From assembly GCA_003134965.1 (NCBI GenBank), contig PLDA01000003.1:186001-250000 (forward strand): a stretch of DNA of 64,000 nucleotides. The letters run 5' to 3'. Position numbers and translations under genes: made by a program. This stretch comes from Vulcanimicrobium winogradskyi (GTDB taxonomy: Bacteria > Vulcanimicrobiota > Vulcanimicrobiia > Vulcanimicrobiales > Vulcanimicrobiaceae). This document shows positions 1-9,310 of the stretch, in pieces; the first letter of the stretch is position 1; each line of letters begins with the position of its first letter. Below the pieces are notes generated by a model. It ran no database searches and was not told where the DNA came from. It saw only the letters and a program-made list of their open reading frames with translations.

Positions 1-65
1 AACAATTCTGCGAACTCCCGATCGAGGACAGCCGGATCCCCATCACGGTCAGGGCAAGTAGCACG

Positions 66-845
66 ATGTTGTTCGCGGTTGGTCTTGAAGGAACCGTCTT
101 CAGAATGCGGCGTCTCGCAGGCTTCGCTGCCAACGACATTGCGGCAGAGTACGGGATCCGCACGCAGGTGGACTGCGGCCGGGGCCTGCGACTGCTCACG
201 GTCGGCACGCACGTGCGCTGCACCGTCGCGGGAACGCGAGCCGGTTATGCCGAGCTGGAGTTTCGGGGCCGCAACCGCATCCTGGTCCGGCCGCTGGCGG
301 GGATGGGACGTGGACGCCTCGCCGAAGCCGTGCGGCCGTACCTTCTCCGGCACGCAGCGCACAGAAGCACGGTCGTTCCTGGGACGGTGATCGCACCGTA
401 CATCGTACTTCAGATCCGAAATCAGTTCGGCGGAAAGGCGGCGTGGCTGCGACCTTTGCACGGCGCGCGGTGCCCAGATCGCGCCGACCTGAGCGGAGCC
501 AAGCGGATGACCTGCCGCTTACAGTACGGTGACGGCTTACCGCGCTATGCAGCCTGGATCGACGATGCTGAAGGCGTGCGGATGGAGCCGGTCGATGCGA
601 TCATGCTCACCGCGATGGCGCGGACCTCGGTCTTGGAATCGCTCAAAGCGAAACTTGCCGCCCTCGGGCGCAAGGAGCTCGCGGCCGTCGACTGCGGACC
701 GGACCGCATCCTGGTCCAGCAGCCGGGCTCGACCTTTCACTGCCGCGCTTACGCCGGTCGCGAGCAAGCCGATGTGACCGTGACGGTCGTCGGCACCGAG
801 GGCGACATGGCCTTCACCTTCGCGCCGCTGCAGCAGTCATCGTGA
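66..845 (+). CDS. Hypothetical protein with three DUF4333-like repeats
   Basis: The product contains three related segments, near residues 35-75, 125-175 and 207-255. Each carries a pair of cysteines about 15-20 residues apart (VDCGRG...VRC, ARCPD...MTC, VDCGP...FHC), followed by alternating hydrophobic residues. This is the pattern of the small DUF4333 domain, which is usually extracytoplasmic and disulfide-bonded. No signal peptide follows the ATG at 66. The frame stays open upstream to the window edge, so the true start and an export signal may lie outside the window. The ATG at 105 is another candidate start. The stop overlaps the stop of the convergent MFS gene by 9 bases. The function is unknown. 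Confidence 0.6.
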   Translation: MLFAVGLEGTVFRMRRLAGFAANDIAAEYGIRTQVDCGRGLRLLTVGTHVRCTVAGTRAGYAELEFRGRNRILVRPLAGMGRGRLAEAVRPYLLRHAAHRSTVVPGTVIAPYIVLQIRNQFGGKAAWLRPLHGARCPDRADLSGAKRMTCRLQYGDGLPRYAAWIDDAEGVRMEPVDAIMLTAMARTSVLESLKAKLAALGRKELAAVDCGPDRILVQQPGSTFHCRAYAGREQADVTVTVVGTEGDMAFTFAPLQQSS

Positions 846-2066
846 CGCTGTCGGGGTGGCTGTCGATTCGTCGGGCCGCGCGCGTGCCGCCAAGCCTTTC
901 AGCCGCCACAGCCAGGCGGTGCCGAGTACGAACTCGATGATCACGCAGATCAGGGCGATTCGCGGCCCGAGGCCGGCGCGGACCGCGTCGAAGTAGCTCA
1001 CCACCGGTGCCGTGATCGCGGGCGCTGCGACCTGTGGGAGTGCGGCCGCGAGGTTCCAGACGCCCATGGCGGAGGCGAGCGCGACGCGCGGCAGGACGGC
1101 GTACGCGATCGCCCAGTCCGCGGTGAGAAACGCGCCCCACGCCGCGCCCGAACCGACCGCGCACGCCAACGCCACCGTGAAGTTGGGAGCCGCCGCGAAG
1201 GCGCCGACTGCGACCGCGATCGCCGCGCATGCGATGCTGACCACGACGCGCTTGTCATAGCGGTCGACGGGACGCCCCGCGAGCGCCGCGCCGGCGACGC
1301 CGGCGATCGTGAACGCGAGGATGAGGATGCCGGTGGTGGTGGTCGTCTGCGGGCCGGTCACACCGAGGGACTCGCGAACGAAGAAGAACAAGAAGTAGAA
1401 CAGCGTGTAGAAGCCGACGTTGATCAGCGCGCGCGAGATGAGGACGGTCCACATGTCGCGGTCGACGCGAAGGCGCGCCGTCGAGACCATCGTGCGGGGC
1501 AGCCGCCGCACGTGTGCGTCCGTCACCCACCACGCAGCGGCCAGACATGCTGCCAGCCCGACGCCCAGCGCGAAGCCGTGGAGCAGGATGGTGAGCACCA
1601 ACCCGACGACGCTGCCCGAGAACTGGTTCACGCTCATCCACGATGAGGCGCGGCCCGTTCGTTCGGGCTCGATATAGTCGCCGACGATGCCCTGGTACGG
1701 GCCACCGGCGACGTTCATGCCGATCTGCAGCAGGATCACGGCGAACCAGAGCCACGCGAGGCTCGGCGCGCCCGGCAGCACGACGACGGCCGGTACCGCC
1801 AGCAGCACGCCGGCGGCATAGAAAAACCGGCGATCTCCGGTGCGCGCGCGAGCCGTGTCGGAGAGGAAGCCCGCAGCGACCTGCACGGCGGCGCCGATCA
1901 GCGCGCCGACCGCCGCGATGACCGCGAAAACACCGACCGCGTTCACCCCGAGAGCGGTCGCCCGTTCCTGCAGCACGACGCCGAGCACGGCCGTCCAGAC
2001 GACTTGGATCCCGAACCACAATGCGCCGAGCCGGCGCGGATCGGCCTGTGTCGCTGCGTTCGTCAC
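837..2066 (-). CDS. MFS transporter (GPH/sucrose-carrier-like), 409 aa
   Basis: An inner-membrane secondary transporter with about 12 hydrophobic segments. The loop after TM2 has an RxGDRR element like the conserved MFS/GPH loop, and the overall shape (short N-terminus, long central loop after TM6, RPVDRYDKR loop) resembles glycoside-pentoside-hexuronide or sucrose carriers. I chose the GTG at 2066 because it overlaps the stop of the upstream nucleotidyltransferase (GTGA) and gives a normal MFS N-terminus; a longer reading would run through that gene in another frame. The two genes are probably cotranscribed. The substrate cannot be told from the sequence. Confidence 0.8.
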   Translation of the reverse strand: MTNAATQADPRRLGALWFGIQVVWTAVLGVVLQERATALGVNAVGVFAVIAAVGALIGAAVQVAAGFLSDTARARTGDRRFFYAAGVLLAVPAVVVLPGAPSLAWLWFAVILLQIGMNVAGGPYQGIVGDYIEPERTGRASSWMSVNQFSGSVVGLVLTILLHGFALGVGLAACLAAAWWVTDAHVRRLPRTMVSTARLRVDRDMWTVLISRALINVGFYTLFYFLFFFVRESLGVTGPQTTTTTGILILAFTIAGVAGAALAGRPVDRYDKRVVVSIACAAIAVAVGAFAAAPNFTVALACAVGSGAAWGAFLTADWAIAYAVLPRVALASAMGVWNLAAALPQVAAPAITAPVVSYFDAVRAGLGPRIALICVIIEFVLGTAWLWRLKGLAARARPDESTATPTASR

Positions 2067-2800
2067 GGTGACCCCGCGTGCGCGACCGCGTATTCGTAGT
2101 CCGCCAGCGTGTCGACGTCGTAACACAGTCCCGGATCGCAGCCGCGCAGTGCGCCGACGGCGACGCCGAGCCGCCGACGTCCGTAGTCCTCGAGGTCGGC
2201 GATGGTGAGGCGCTTCGTCGCGAAGCGCAGGCACATCATCGGACCGAGCAGCATCGCCAGCTTCGGCAGGCTCTTGCGCGCGTCGAAGAACTTCGTCGCC
2301 AGCGCCTGCACCGCGCCGACGGCCCACGGTGCGAGCACGAAGGCGTTGCCGTTAGCGATGCGTTCTCCACCGAGCGTGACGCTGTGCGCCGGCGCGCTCG
2401 GAAAGCGGGCCTCGTAGGCGTCGACGTCGGCGAGCGCCATCGTCAGGCCGAATTCCGCGCTGCGGTCGATGAGATCGCGCAGCGCGCCGGCGGTCGCGAA
2501 CGGCATGTCGGAGGTCAGGTAGACGAAGCGCTCGAGAGGCCACGCGGCGAGCGCGCGCAGCACGTTCGTCCCGCCGTCGGGGGCGGCCTCGACGATGCGC
2601 ACGTCGCGTTCGCCGAGGTGCGCGCGGACCTCGGCACCGCCGACGACCGCGATCCCGTCGATCCCGGCACCGCGCACGGCGTCGAGCGCGACGTCGAGCA
2701 GCGTCCGCGTGCCGAACGGCGCGAGCGCTTTCACCCGGGTTCCGATCGCCTCGGCGAACGCTCCGTCGACCAGGCCTCCCGCGGTAATGACGGCGCGCAT
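2063..2800 (-). CDS. NTP-transferase-domain protein (MobA-like), 245 aa
   Basis: The N-terminus MRAVITAGG with downstream Gly and Lys residues is a nucleotidyltransferase signature, as in MobA- and GlmU-type enzymes that bind NTP through a glycine-rich loop. Residues about 90-100 (YLTSDMPF) match the metal-binding aspartate motif of the family. The ATG at 2800 puts the signature at the very N-terminus; an upstream extension would overlap the start of carB on the other strand. The stop overlaps the start of the MFS gene. A role in activating a small molecule that the MFS protein exports or imports is possible, but this is inference only. Confidence 0.75.
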   Translation of the reverse strand: MRAVITAGGLVDGAFAEAIGTRVKALAPFGTRTLLDVALDAVRGAGIDGIAVVGGAEVRAHLGERDVRIVEAAPDGGTNVLRALAAWPLERFVYLTSDMPFATAGALRDLIDRSAEFGLTMALADVDAYEARFPSAPAHSVTLGGERIANGNAFVLAPWAVGAVQALATKFFDARKSLPKLAMLLGPMMCLRFATKRLTIADLEDYGRRRLGVAVGALRGCDPGLCYDVDTLADYEYAVAHAGSP

Positions 2801-2876
2801 CGCCGGGCCGTTCGGCAGGCGGAACGAGGGCACCGGCCGGGAGGCTTTCCGCGGGTCCGGACGTATGCTCGGCGGG

Positions 2877-5800
2877 ATGTCTCGGCGTACTATCATGGTG
2901 ATCGGGTCGGGTCCGATCGTCATCGGTCAGGCCGCCGAGTTCGACTACGCCGGCGTTCAGGCGTGCCGCGCGCTGCGGGAGGAAGGCCACCGGGTCGTCC
3001 TGGTCAACTCGAACCCCGCCACGATCATGACCGATCCCGAGATCGCCGACGCGGTGTACTTGGAGCCGCTCACGGTGGCATCGGTGGAGCGGATCATCGA
3101 ACGCGAGCGGCCCGACGCCCTGCTCCCGACGCTCGGCGGGCAGACCGGCCTCAACCTCGCCGTCGAGCTGGCCGAAGCCGGCGTCATCGAGCGGTACGGG
3201 GTCGAGCTGCTGGGGACACCCCTTGACACGATCAAGCTCGCCGAAGATCGCGAGCGCTTCAAGGCCAAGATGATCGAGATCGGCGAGCCGGTGCCCCAGT
3301 CGCAGATCGTCACCGACGTCGAGGCCGGCGTCGCGTTCGCAGCCGAGGTCGGTTACCCGCTGGTCGTGCGGCCGGCGTACACGCTCGGCGGTACCGGCGG
3401 CGGCATCGTGCACGACGAGGCGGAACTGCGCGCGACGCTGCAGACGGGGCTCGACGTATCGCTGATCCATCAAGCCCTGGTCGAGACCTCGCTGCTCGGC
3501 TGGAAAGAGATCGAGTACGAAGTCCTGCGCGACCGCGCCGGTAACTGCATCATCGTCTGCAACATGGAGAACATCGACCCGGTCGGCGTCCACACCGGCG
3601 ATTCGATCGTCGTCGCGCCCTCGCAGACGCTCTCCGATCTCGACTACCAGATGCTGCGCACGTCGAGCATCAACGTCATCCGCGCGCTGAACGTCCAGGG
3701 CGGCTGCAACATCCAGTTCGCGCTGCACCCCGACAGCTCCGAGTACCAGATCATCGAGGTGAACCCGCGCGTCTCGCGCAGCTCGGCGCTGGCCTCGAAA
3801 GCGACCGGCTATCCGATCGCCAAGATCTCCACCAAGATCGCGCTCGGCCAGACGCTCGACCAGATCCCGAATCCGGTCACCGGCGGCCGCACCAAAGCCG
3901 CCTACGAGCCGACGCTGGACTACTGCGTGGTGAAGTTCCCGCGCTGGCCGTTCGACAAGTTCCCGCTGGCGGATTTCCGACTCGGCACGCAGATGAAATC
4001 GACCGGCGAGGCGATGGGGATCGGCCGCACCTTTGCGGCGGCGTTGATGAAGGCGGTGCGCGGACTCGATCTCAAATTCGAGACGCTCACCGGCGGCGCG
4101 TACGCCGAGTGGAGCGACGACGAGCTGGAGCGCGCGACGACCGAGCCGACCCACGACCGCCTGTTCGCGATGTGCGAGCTGCTGCGGCGCGGACGCGACG
4201 TCGACGAGCTCCACGCGCTCTCGACGATCGACCGCTTCTGGCTCTGGGAATTCAAAGCGCTGGTCGACCTCGAAGAGCGCCTAGCGCACGGCGACGTCGG
4301 CGACGTACGGCTAGCCCTGGAGTCGGGCTATTCGCAGCGTGGAATCGAGACATTGTCTCAGCGCGGCCGCACCCTTCGACAAGCTCAGGGTGACATCGTT
4401 GGGGGCGCTCAGGGTGACATTGATAGCAGCGACGTCGCCCCCGTTGTCACCCTGAGCTTGTCGAAGGGTGCGGGCGAACTTGGCAGTATCCCGGCCTTCC
4501 GCATGGTGGATACGGCCGCGGCCGAATTCCCGGCGACATCACCGTACTACTATCTCTCACGCGGCGAGGCCGACGAGATGCGCCCGACGGAATGCGAGGC
4601 GGTCGTCGTGGTCGGCAGCGGGCCGATCCGCATCGGCCAGGGGATCGAGTTCGACTATTCGTGCGTGCACGCGGCCTGGGCCCTCCGCGAGGCCGGTTTT
4701 GCGGCCGTCGTCATCAACAACAATCCGGAGACGGTCTCGACCGACTTCGACGTGAGCGACGTGCTGGTGTTCGAGCCGCCGGGTGCCGACGAGGTCGAGG
4801 CGACAGCGCGCGCGACGAACGCGCGCGGCGTGATGCTCGCGTTCGGCGGTCAAACGGCGATCAACCTCGCCGACGAGCTGACGAAGCGCGGGATCGCGAT
4901 CGTCGGCAGCGACCGCCGCTCGCTCGACATGGCGGAAGACCGCGAGAAGTTCGACGCTGCGCTCGAGAAGCTCGGCGTCGCACGCCCGCACGGCCGGGCC
5001 GCGAACACCTTTCGCGAGGCGCGTGCGACAGCGCGCGAGATCGGGTTCCCGGTTCTGGTGCGCCCGTCGTACGTGCTCGGCGGTCGCGGCATGGAGATCG
5101 TCTACAACGAGGGGCAGCTGGCCTCGTACGTCGAGAGCGCGCCGCCGATCTCGCCCGGCGCGCCGCTCCTGATCGACAAGTACATGCGCGGCCGCGAGGT
5201 CGAGGTCGATGCCGTGTTCGACGGCGACGACATCCTCATTCCCGGGATCTTCGAACACATCGAACGAGCGGGGATCCACTCCGGCGATTCGATCAGCGTC
5301 TTCCCGACGCAGACCGTCTCGGACGCGATGGAGGAGCGGATCGCCGCCGTCACCGCTGCGATCGCGCGGGAGCTCGGGATCCGCGGCCTCATCAACATCC
5401 AGTTCGTCATCCCGGAAGGGACCGACGATCTGTTGATCATCGAGGCGAACCCACGTGCCAGCCGTACCGTCCCGATCATCTCGAAGGCGACCGGGATCAA
5501 CCTCGTTTCGGCGGCGACGCGCGTCGCGCTCGGCGAGAAGCTGCGCGACCTGCGCTGGGGGACGGGGCTGCGGCCGAAGCCGGACTACGTCGTCGTCAAA
5601 GTTCCGGTGTTCTCGTTCGCAAAGATGCGGGGCGTCGAAACGATGCTGGGGCCCGAGATGAAATCGACCGGTGAGGTGCTGGGGATCGACGCGACCTATG
5701 CCGGTGCGTTGCGAAAAGGCTTCATCGGCGCCGGGATCCGGTTGCCGAGCGAGGGCGGATGCGTGCTGGTCTCAATCAGCGACGAAGAGAAGCCCGACGC

Positions 5801-6164
5801 CGTCGGCTTGATGCGCCGGCTCGTGGCGCTCGGACACCGGCTCGTCGCGACGCCCGGGACGTTCGATCTGCTGCAGGCGCACGGCATCGCGGGCGAGCGC
5901 GTGAACCGGATCGGCGAAGGCGCGCCGGACGTGCTCGACGTGATCAAGCAGCGTTCGATCGACCTCGTCATCAACGACTTCAAGAGCGGCCGCGGCCCGA
6001 CCGACAACTACCGCATCCGCCGCGCGGCGGTCGAAGCGTCGATCGCCTCGCTGACCTCGCTCGACACCGCGCATGCCCTGGTGACCTCGCTGGAATCTGA
6101 AGCCGGCCCGCCGCGCTCGCTCCAGGAGTACCAAGCGACGCACACCGGAGCCCTGGCGCACTAG
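2877..6164 (+). CDS. carB: Carbamoyl-phosphate synthase large subunit, 1095 aa
   Basis: Catalyses ATP-dependent formation of carbamoyl phosphate from bicarbonate and glutamine-derived ammonia, for pyrimidine and arginine synthesis. Both homologous synthetase halves are present: the N-half begins VIGSGPIVIGQ and has the PAYTLGGTGGG ATP-grasp loop, and the C-half has VVGSGPIRIGQ and PSYVLGGRGMEIVY. A C-terminal MGS-like allosteric domain follows (about residues 960-1085). The ATG at 2877 matches the family N-terminus; 2865 is an in-frame alternative. About 36 codons near residues 497-533, in the oligomerisation region before the second half, come from an inserted palindromic element (separate entry) and are not expected in the family. 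The frame is preserved, so the enzyme is probably active. Confidence 0.95.
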   Translation: MSRRTIMVIGSGPIVIGQAAEFDYAGVQACRALREEGHRVVLVNSNPATIMTDPEIADAVYLEPLTVASVERIIERERPDALLPTLGGQTGLNLAVELAEAGVIERYGVELLGTPLDTIKLAEDRERFKAKMIEIGEPVPQSQIVTDVEAGVAFAAEVGYPLVVRPAYTLGGTGGGIVHDEAELRATLQTGLDVSLIHQALVETSLLGWKEIEYEVLRDRAGNCIIVCNMENIDPVGVHTGDSIVVAPSQTLSDLDYQMLRTSSINVIRALNVQGGCNIQFALHPDSSEYQIIEVNPRVSRSSALASKATGYPIAKISTKIALGQTLDQIPNPVTGGRTKAAYEPTLDYCVVKFPRWPFDKFPLADFRLGTQMKSTGEAMGIGRTFAAALMKAVRGLDLKFETLTGGAYAEWSDDELERATTEPTHDRLFAMCELLRRGRDVDELHALSTIDRFWLWEFKALVDLEERLAHGDVGDVRLALESGYSQRGIETLSQRGRTLRQAQGDIVGGAQGDIDSSDVAPVVTLSLSKGAGELGSIPAFRMVDTAAAEFPATSPYYYLSRGEADEMRPTECEAVVVVGSGPIRIGQGIEFDYSCVHAAWALREAGFAAVVINNNPETVSTDFDVSDVLVFEPPGADEVEATARATNARGVMLAFGGQTAINLADELTKRGIAIVGSDRRSLDMAEDREKFDAALEKLGVARPHGRAANTFREARATAREIGFPVLVRPSYVLGGRGMEIVYNEGQLASYVESAPPISPGAPLLIDKYMRGREVEVDAVFDGDDILIPGIFEHIERAGIHSGDSISVFPTQTVSDAMEERIAAVTAAIARELGIRGLINIQFVIPEGTDDLLIIEANPRASRTVPIISKATGINLVSAATRVALGEKLRDLRWGTGLRPKPDYVVVKVPVFSFAKMRGVETMLGPEMKSTGEVLGIDATYAGALRKGFIGAGIRLPSEGGCVLVSISDEEKPDAVGLMRRLVALGHRLVATPGTFDLLQAHGIAGERVNRIGEGAPDVLDVIKQRSIDLVINDFKSGRGPTDNYRIRRAAVEASIASLTSLDTAHALVTSLESEAGPPRSLQEYQATHTGALAH
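4367..4473. repeat. Palindromic repeat element inserted in frame in carB
   Basis: Positions 4367-4394 and 4446-4473 are perfect 28-base inverted arms containing CCTTCGACAAGCTCAGGG. Inside them a second short pair (GGGGGCG at 4401-4406 region and CGCCCCC near 4436-4442) can extend the hairpin. The block CTCAGGGTGACAT occurs twice on the left (4384-4396 and 4408-4420). The element is read in the carB frame and encodes a Gln/Asp/Ser-rich linker (RQAQGD...LSLSKG). It resembles dispersed palindromic elements that insert into coding regions without breaking the frame. I saw no second copy in this window. Confidence 0.85.
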
Positions 6165-6166
6165 CC

Positions 6167-7015
6167 GTGCGGCGCGACGCGGTGCTGCTCGGGTTGGCAG
6201 CGCTTCCTCTGTCAGGGTGCGCCGTGATTCGCGACCGCGTCCGCGTTGCCGTGAAGGGCTGCGTCGACGTGCCGTACATGCCGGCCACCGGGATCGTCAT
6301 GATCTCGGGATCGCTGCGCTCCCGTTACGTTCGGCAACCCGTATCGTACGTCTTGGCGGTCGGCGACGGCGTCGACCGGCGCGCGATCGATCGTGCGATC
6401 TACGTGCTGCCGGGCCGCAGCGTAACTGCGCGCGAGGTCTTTGCCGGACTCAACTACGGCGCACCATTTGGGGCGGCGATGCGAGCGAATCCGATTCTAC
6501 GGCGCTCGGTCCTGGTCTCGTTCGATGCCGGCGATTCGTACTTCCATCCCCGCGCGTCGGGCGAGAATCGCTTGGCGCTCGTCACCGAGGAACTTGCCGG
6601 CGTCGTGGCAAGGCTCACCGGCTCGCGTCCGAAGCGTGAAGCGTTAGTCGGGATGTCGATGGGTGGGTACGGTGCCCTCCTCGCGGCAGAACGCCAACCG
6701 GAGCGCTATCGGGCCGTGGCGGTCGCGGGGCCCGCGCTCTTTCCGTCATACGAAGACGAGCGCGGCAGCGTCGGTGATGCATTCGACGGGGCGGCCGACT
6801 TTGCGCGCTACGACGTCGTCGGGCAGGCTGGGGCGCTCCGCGGTCGTGCGGTGCGGATTCGCTGCGGGTTGAGCGACCCGTTCGCCCCCGGCGTGCGCGC
6901 GTTCGCCCGAGCGTGCCCGTCGGCAGACGTGGTGATCGAGAAGGGTTGCCACGACGACGGCTTCTGGCGGGCCAGCGGCCAGGCGCTGCTGGAGTTCGTC
7001 GCCGCCCACCTCTAA
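6167..7015 (+). CDS. Alpha/beta-hydrolase esterase, predicted lipoprotein, 282 aa
   Basis: The N-terminus has a short hydrophobic signal ending in LPLSGC, a lipobox, so the protein is probably a membrane-anchored lipoprotein facing outward. The serine-hydrolase nucleophile elbow GMSMGGYG lies near residue 165. A candidate acid residue is in the CGLSDPF segment and the catalytic histidine in KGCHDDGFW near the C-terminus, the order expected for esterase-D/antigen-85-like enzymes. The GTG start at 6167 is two bases after the carB stop, so the gene may be read from the carB transcript. The substrate is unknown. Confidence 0.8.
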   Translation: MRRDAVLLGLAALPLSGCAVIRDRVRVAVKGCVDVPYMPATGIVMISGSLRSRYVRQPVSYVLAVGDGVDRRAIDRAIYVLPGRSVTAREVFAGLNYGAPFGAAMRANPILRRSVLVSFDAGDSYFHPRASGENRLALVTEELAGVVARLTGSRPKREALVGMSMGGYGALLAAERQPERYRAVAVAGPALFPSYEDERGSVGDAFDGAADFARYDVVGQAGALRGRAVRIRCGLSDPFAPGVRAFARACPSADVVIEKGCHDDGFWRASGQALLEFVAAHL

Positions 7016-7376
7016 CCGCGTTTCAGGAACTTCCCAAGTGCCTGTCCGCGCCGTGCGGGATGAGAAAATACGCGGTGACGATTTCGTGGCGCGCGCAAAG
7101 GCGATGAGATCCGAGCGGCGCTAGTGACCCCAGCTGGGCGCGATACGGTGCGCGTTTAGCCAGATCATCACGAGCCAAGCTGCGACCGACGATCACTAAG
7201 CCGACAAGAATGCGCGTGGGCACGTCCCCGCGTGAAAGTCGAGCCTCGCGGCGAACAACCTCCGCCTCCGCCTCGGCCTCGCGCAAGGCTTCGACTGGGT
7301 CTGTCGCTTGATGGCCGAGACCGCCGCGCGGCGAAAAATACGCCATACGCCCATGTACCGTAAGCGGCTCCCATGG
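7016..7376. other. Intergenic gap, no gene recognised
   Basis: This 361-base stretch lies between the convergent esterase and sigma-factor genes. Short open frames exist on both strands, but none shows a family signature, a good ribosome site or codon use like its neighbours. No obvious terminator with a T-run was seen. Confidence 0.5.
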
Positions 7377-8087
7377 TTACGCCGCGCTGCGCAGCTTGCT
7401 GAGGGCCCGGGCGAGGAGCTTCGAGACTTGGCTCTGCGAGAGGCTGAGGCGGGCGGCGAGCTCGGCTTGGGTGAGCCCGGCGCCGTAGGTGCCGAGCACG
7501 ATCGTGCGCTCGCGCTCGGCGAGCTCGTCGACCGCCATCGCGAGTGCGATGCGCTCTTCGAGAGCGATGCCGAGGCTGGTGTCGGCGAGGAGATCGATGC
7601 GCTCGGGACCGTCCGGCGAGTCCGGTTCGGGGAGCGAAACGTGTTCGGCACGGCGCAGGCTCCGCAGCTCGGCGACGGTCTCGGCGCCGACGCCGAGCGC
7701 GGCGGCGAGCTCGGTGGTCGTGGGCTCGCGGTGGTTGGCCTTCGTCAGCGCTTCCCATGTTTCCGCATAGCGCTTCTCCAGCGCGATCAGCGTGCGCGGC
7801 GTGCGCACGAGCCGCTCGTGATCCCGAACGTAGTGCATCAGCTCGCCGACGATCATGATCCAGGCATACGCCTGAAACGGTGTCTGCATCTCGGGCCGAT
7901 AGTTCGCGGCAGCCTTGATCAAGCCGATCGCCGCGACTTGCTCCAGATCCGCGCGGTCGTTGTACGGGCGCTTGAACTTCCGCGCGCCGCGTGCGCACAG
8001 GTGACAGTATGCGTCAATGACCGCGTTGCGCCGCTCGACGGAGCGGTCGGCGCAGTAGCGTGTAACGAGGACTTCCCGCAAGCTCAT
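7377..8087 (-). CDS. RNA polymerase sigma-70 family factor (SigB/SigF type), 236 aa
   Basis: Region 2 is visible as the stretch DLEQVAAIGLIKAAANYRP followed by the F/Y-A-W helix (FQAYAWIMIVGELMHYVRD). Region 3 follows (TTTELAAALGVGAETVAEL), and region 4 ends in a helix-turn-helix (LTQAELAARLSLSQSQVSKLLARAL). There is no region 1, as in group-3 alternative sigma factors for stress, flagella or sporulation. The ATG at 8087 overlaps the pilC stop (ATGA), so the factor is translationally coupled to pilus-assembly genes and is the last gene of that operon. This suggests it controls pilus, competence or surface genes; that is inference. No anti-sigma gene is adjacent. Confidence 0.85.
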   Translation of the reverse strand: MSLREVLVTRYCADRSVERRNAVIDAYCHLCARGARKFKRPYNDRADLEQVAAIGLIKAAANYRPEMQTPFQAYAWIMIVGELMHYVRDHERLVRTPRTLIALEKRYAETWEALTKANHREPTTTELAAALGVGAETVAELRSLRRAEHVSLPEPDSPDGPERIDLLADTSLGIALEERIALAMAVDELAERERTIVLGTYGAGLTQAELAARLSLSQSQVSKLLARALSKLRSAA

Positions 8088-9310
8088 TTTGAAACGCTCC
8101 CGATCAATGCGTAGAGTGGAATAAATACGGAGAAGACGATGAACCCGACGACGGTGCCGAGCGCGCCGATGAGCGCCGGTTCGAGCACCGCGCCGAGCGT
8201 CGCGATCGACGCCTCGACGTCGGTCTCGAAATAGCTCGCGACCTTGAGCAGCATCTCGTCGACCAGCCCCGTCTCTTCGCCGACGCGGACGAGCGCGACG
8301 GCGAGCGGATCGAACAAGCGCGACGCTTCGAGCGGGGCGGTGAGCGGTTCGCCGGCGCGCAGTGCGACGTCGACGCGCCCGAGCGCCGCGGCGTACGACG
8401 GGCTGCCGGCGACCGGGACGACGACGGCGATCGCGGTGACGAGGTCGATCCCCGATCGCAGCAGCGTCGCGAGCATACGGGCGACGCGCGCCGTGATCGA
8501 CTTCTGCAGCATCGTCCCGACCACCGGAAGCCGCAGCCGGGCAGCATCGAGGAGCAGGGCGCCGCGCGCGGTTCGCGCTGCGAGAACGGTCGCGCCGATC
8601 AGCGCGGCGAGCGACACGCCGCCGGCGATCCAAACCGCCGGCTCTTGGAGCGCCGACCCGATCGCGAGCAGCGCGCGCGTCGTCGTCGGCAGCTCGGCGT
8701 GGAAGGCGTCGAACATCTGGGCGAACATCGGCACGATCCGCGCGATGAGGAACAGCACCAGGCCGAGTGCAGCGGTCGTCACGACCGCTGGGTAGGCCAG
8801 GGCCGCACGCACCTTCTTGCGCAGATCGGCATCCCGCTCGAGGAACGAGGCGAGGCGCTCGAGGACATCGTCGAGGATTCCGCCGGCCTCACCGGCACGG
8901 ACCATCGCGACGTAAAGCGGCGCGAACGCGCGCGGACGGCGCTCCAGCGCGTCGCCGAGCGAACTGCCGTGCTCGACGTCGGCGACGACGCCGCGCAGCG
9001 ACTCGCGCAGGACGGGATCCGACGTGCGTTCGATCGCGACCTCGAGCGCGCGGCGCAGCGGTACGCCGGCGCGGACCAGCGTCGAGAACGAGCGGAAGAA
9101 GGCCAGCAGCGCGCGCCGGGCCGGCCGTCCGAGGCTCAGGGATCCGCCCAGCGTTCGCGCCAGCGCGGTCTCGCGGTCGACGGCCGTGACGAAGAGGGCG
9201 CGCGTGCGCAGGTTCGCGAGCACCGCGTCGACGGACGGCGCCTCCATCGAGCCGCATACGAGTTCGCCTGCGGCGCTGCGCGCGCGATAGCGGTACAGCC
9301 CGTCGGTCAC
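8084..9310 (-). CDS. pilC: Type II secretion/type IV pilus platform protein PilC/GspF
   Basis: An inner-membrane platform protein that couples pilin polymerisation to the cytoplasmic ATPases. The sequence has the two homologous T2SF domains: residues about 65-190 (FFRSFSTLVRAGVPLRRALE...GLVLFLIARIVPMF) and about 270-400 (RVARMLATLLRSGIDLVTAI...IPLYALIGSVSK). Each domain is followed by hydrophobic segments. The length of 408 residues is normal. The GTG start overlaps the pilT stop, and the stop overlaps the sigma-factor start. No pilin genes lie nearby, so the major pilin must be encoded elsewhere. Confidence 0.9.
   Translation of the reverse strand: MTDGLYRYRARSAAGELVCGSMEAPSVDAVLANLRTRALFVTAVDRETALARTLGGSLSLGRPARRALLAFFRSFSTLVRAGVPLRRALEVAIERTSDPVLRESLRGVVADVEHGSSLGDALERRPRAFAPLYVAMVRAGEAGGILDDVLERLASFLERDADLRKKVRAALAYPAVVTTAALGLVLFLIARIVPMFAQMFDAFHAELPTTTRALLAIGSALQEPAVWIAGGVSLAALIGATVLAARTARGALLLDAARLRLPVVGTMLQKSITARVARMLATLLRSGIDLVTAIAVVVPVAGSPSYAAALGRVDVALRAGEPLTAPLEASRLFDPLAVALVRVGEETGLVDEMLLKVASYFETDVEASIATLGAVLEPALIGALGTVVGFIVFSVFIPLYALIGSVSK

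Noticed and set aside
4557..5279. Long minus-strand frame opposite carB
   Set aside because: It mirrors the strong carB frame, has Arg/Asp-rich composition typical of GC-rich shadow frames and matches no family.
7023..7346. Minus-strand frame in the gap after the sigma gene
   Set aside because: Composition and lack of family or start signals suggest a chance frame.
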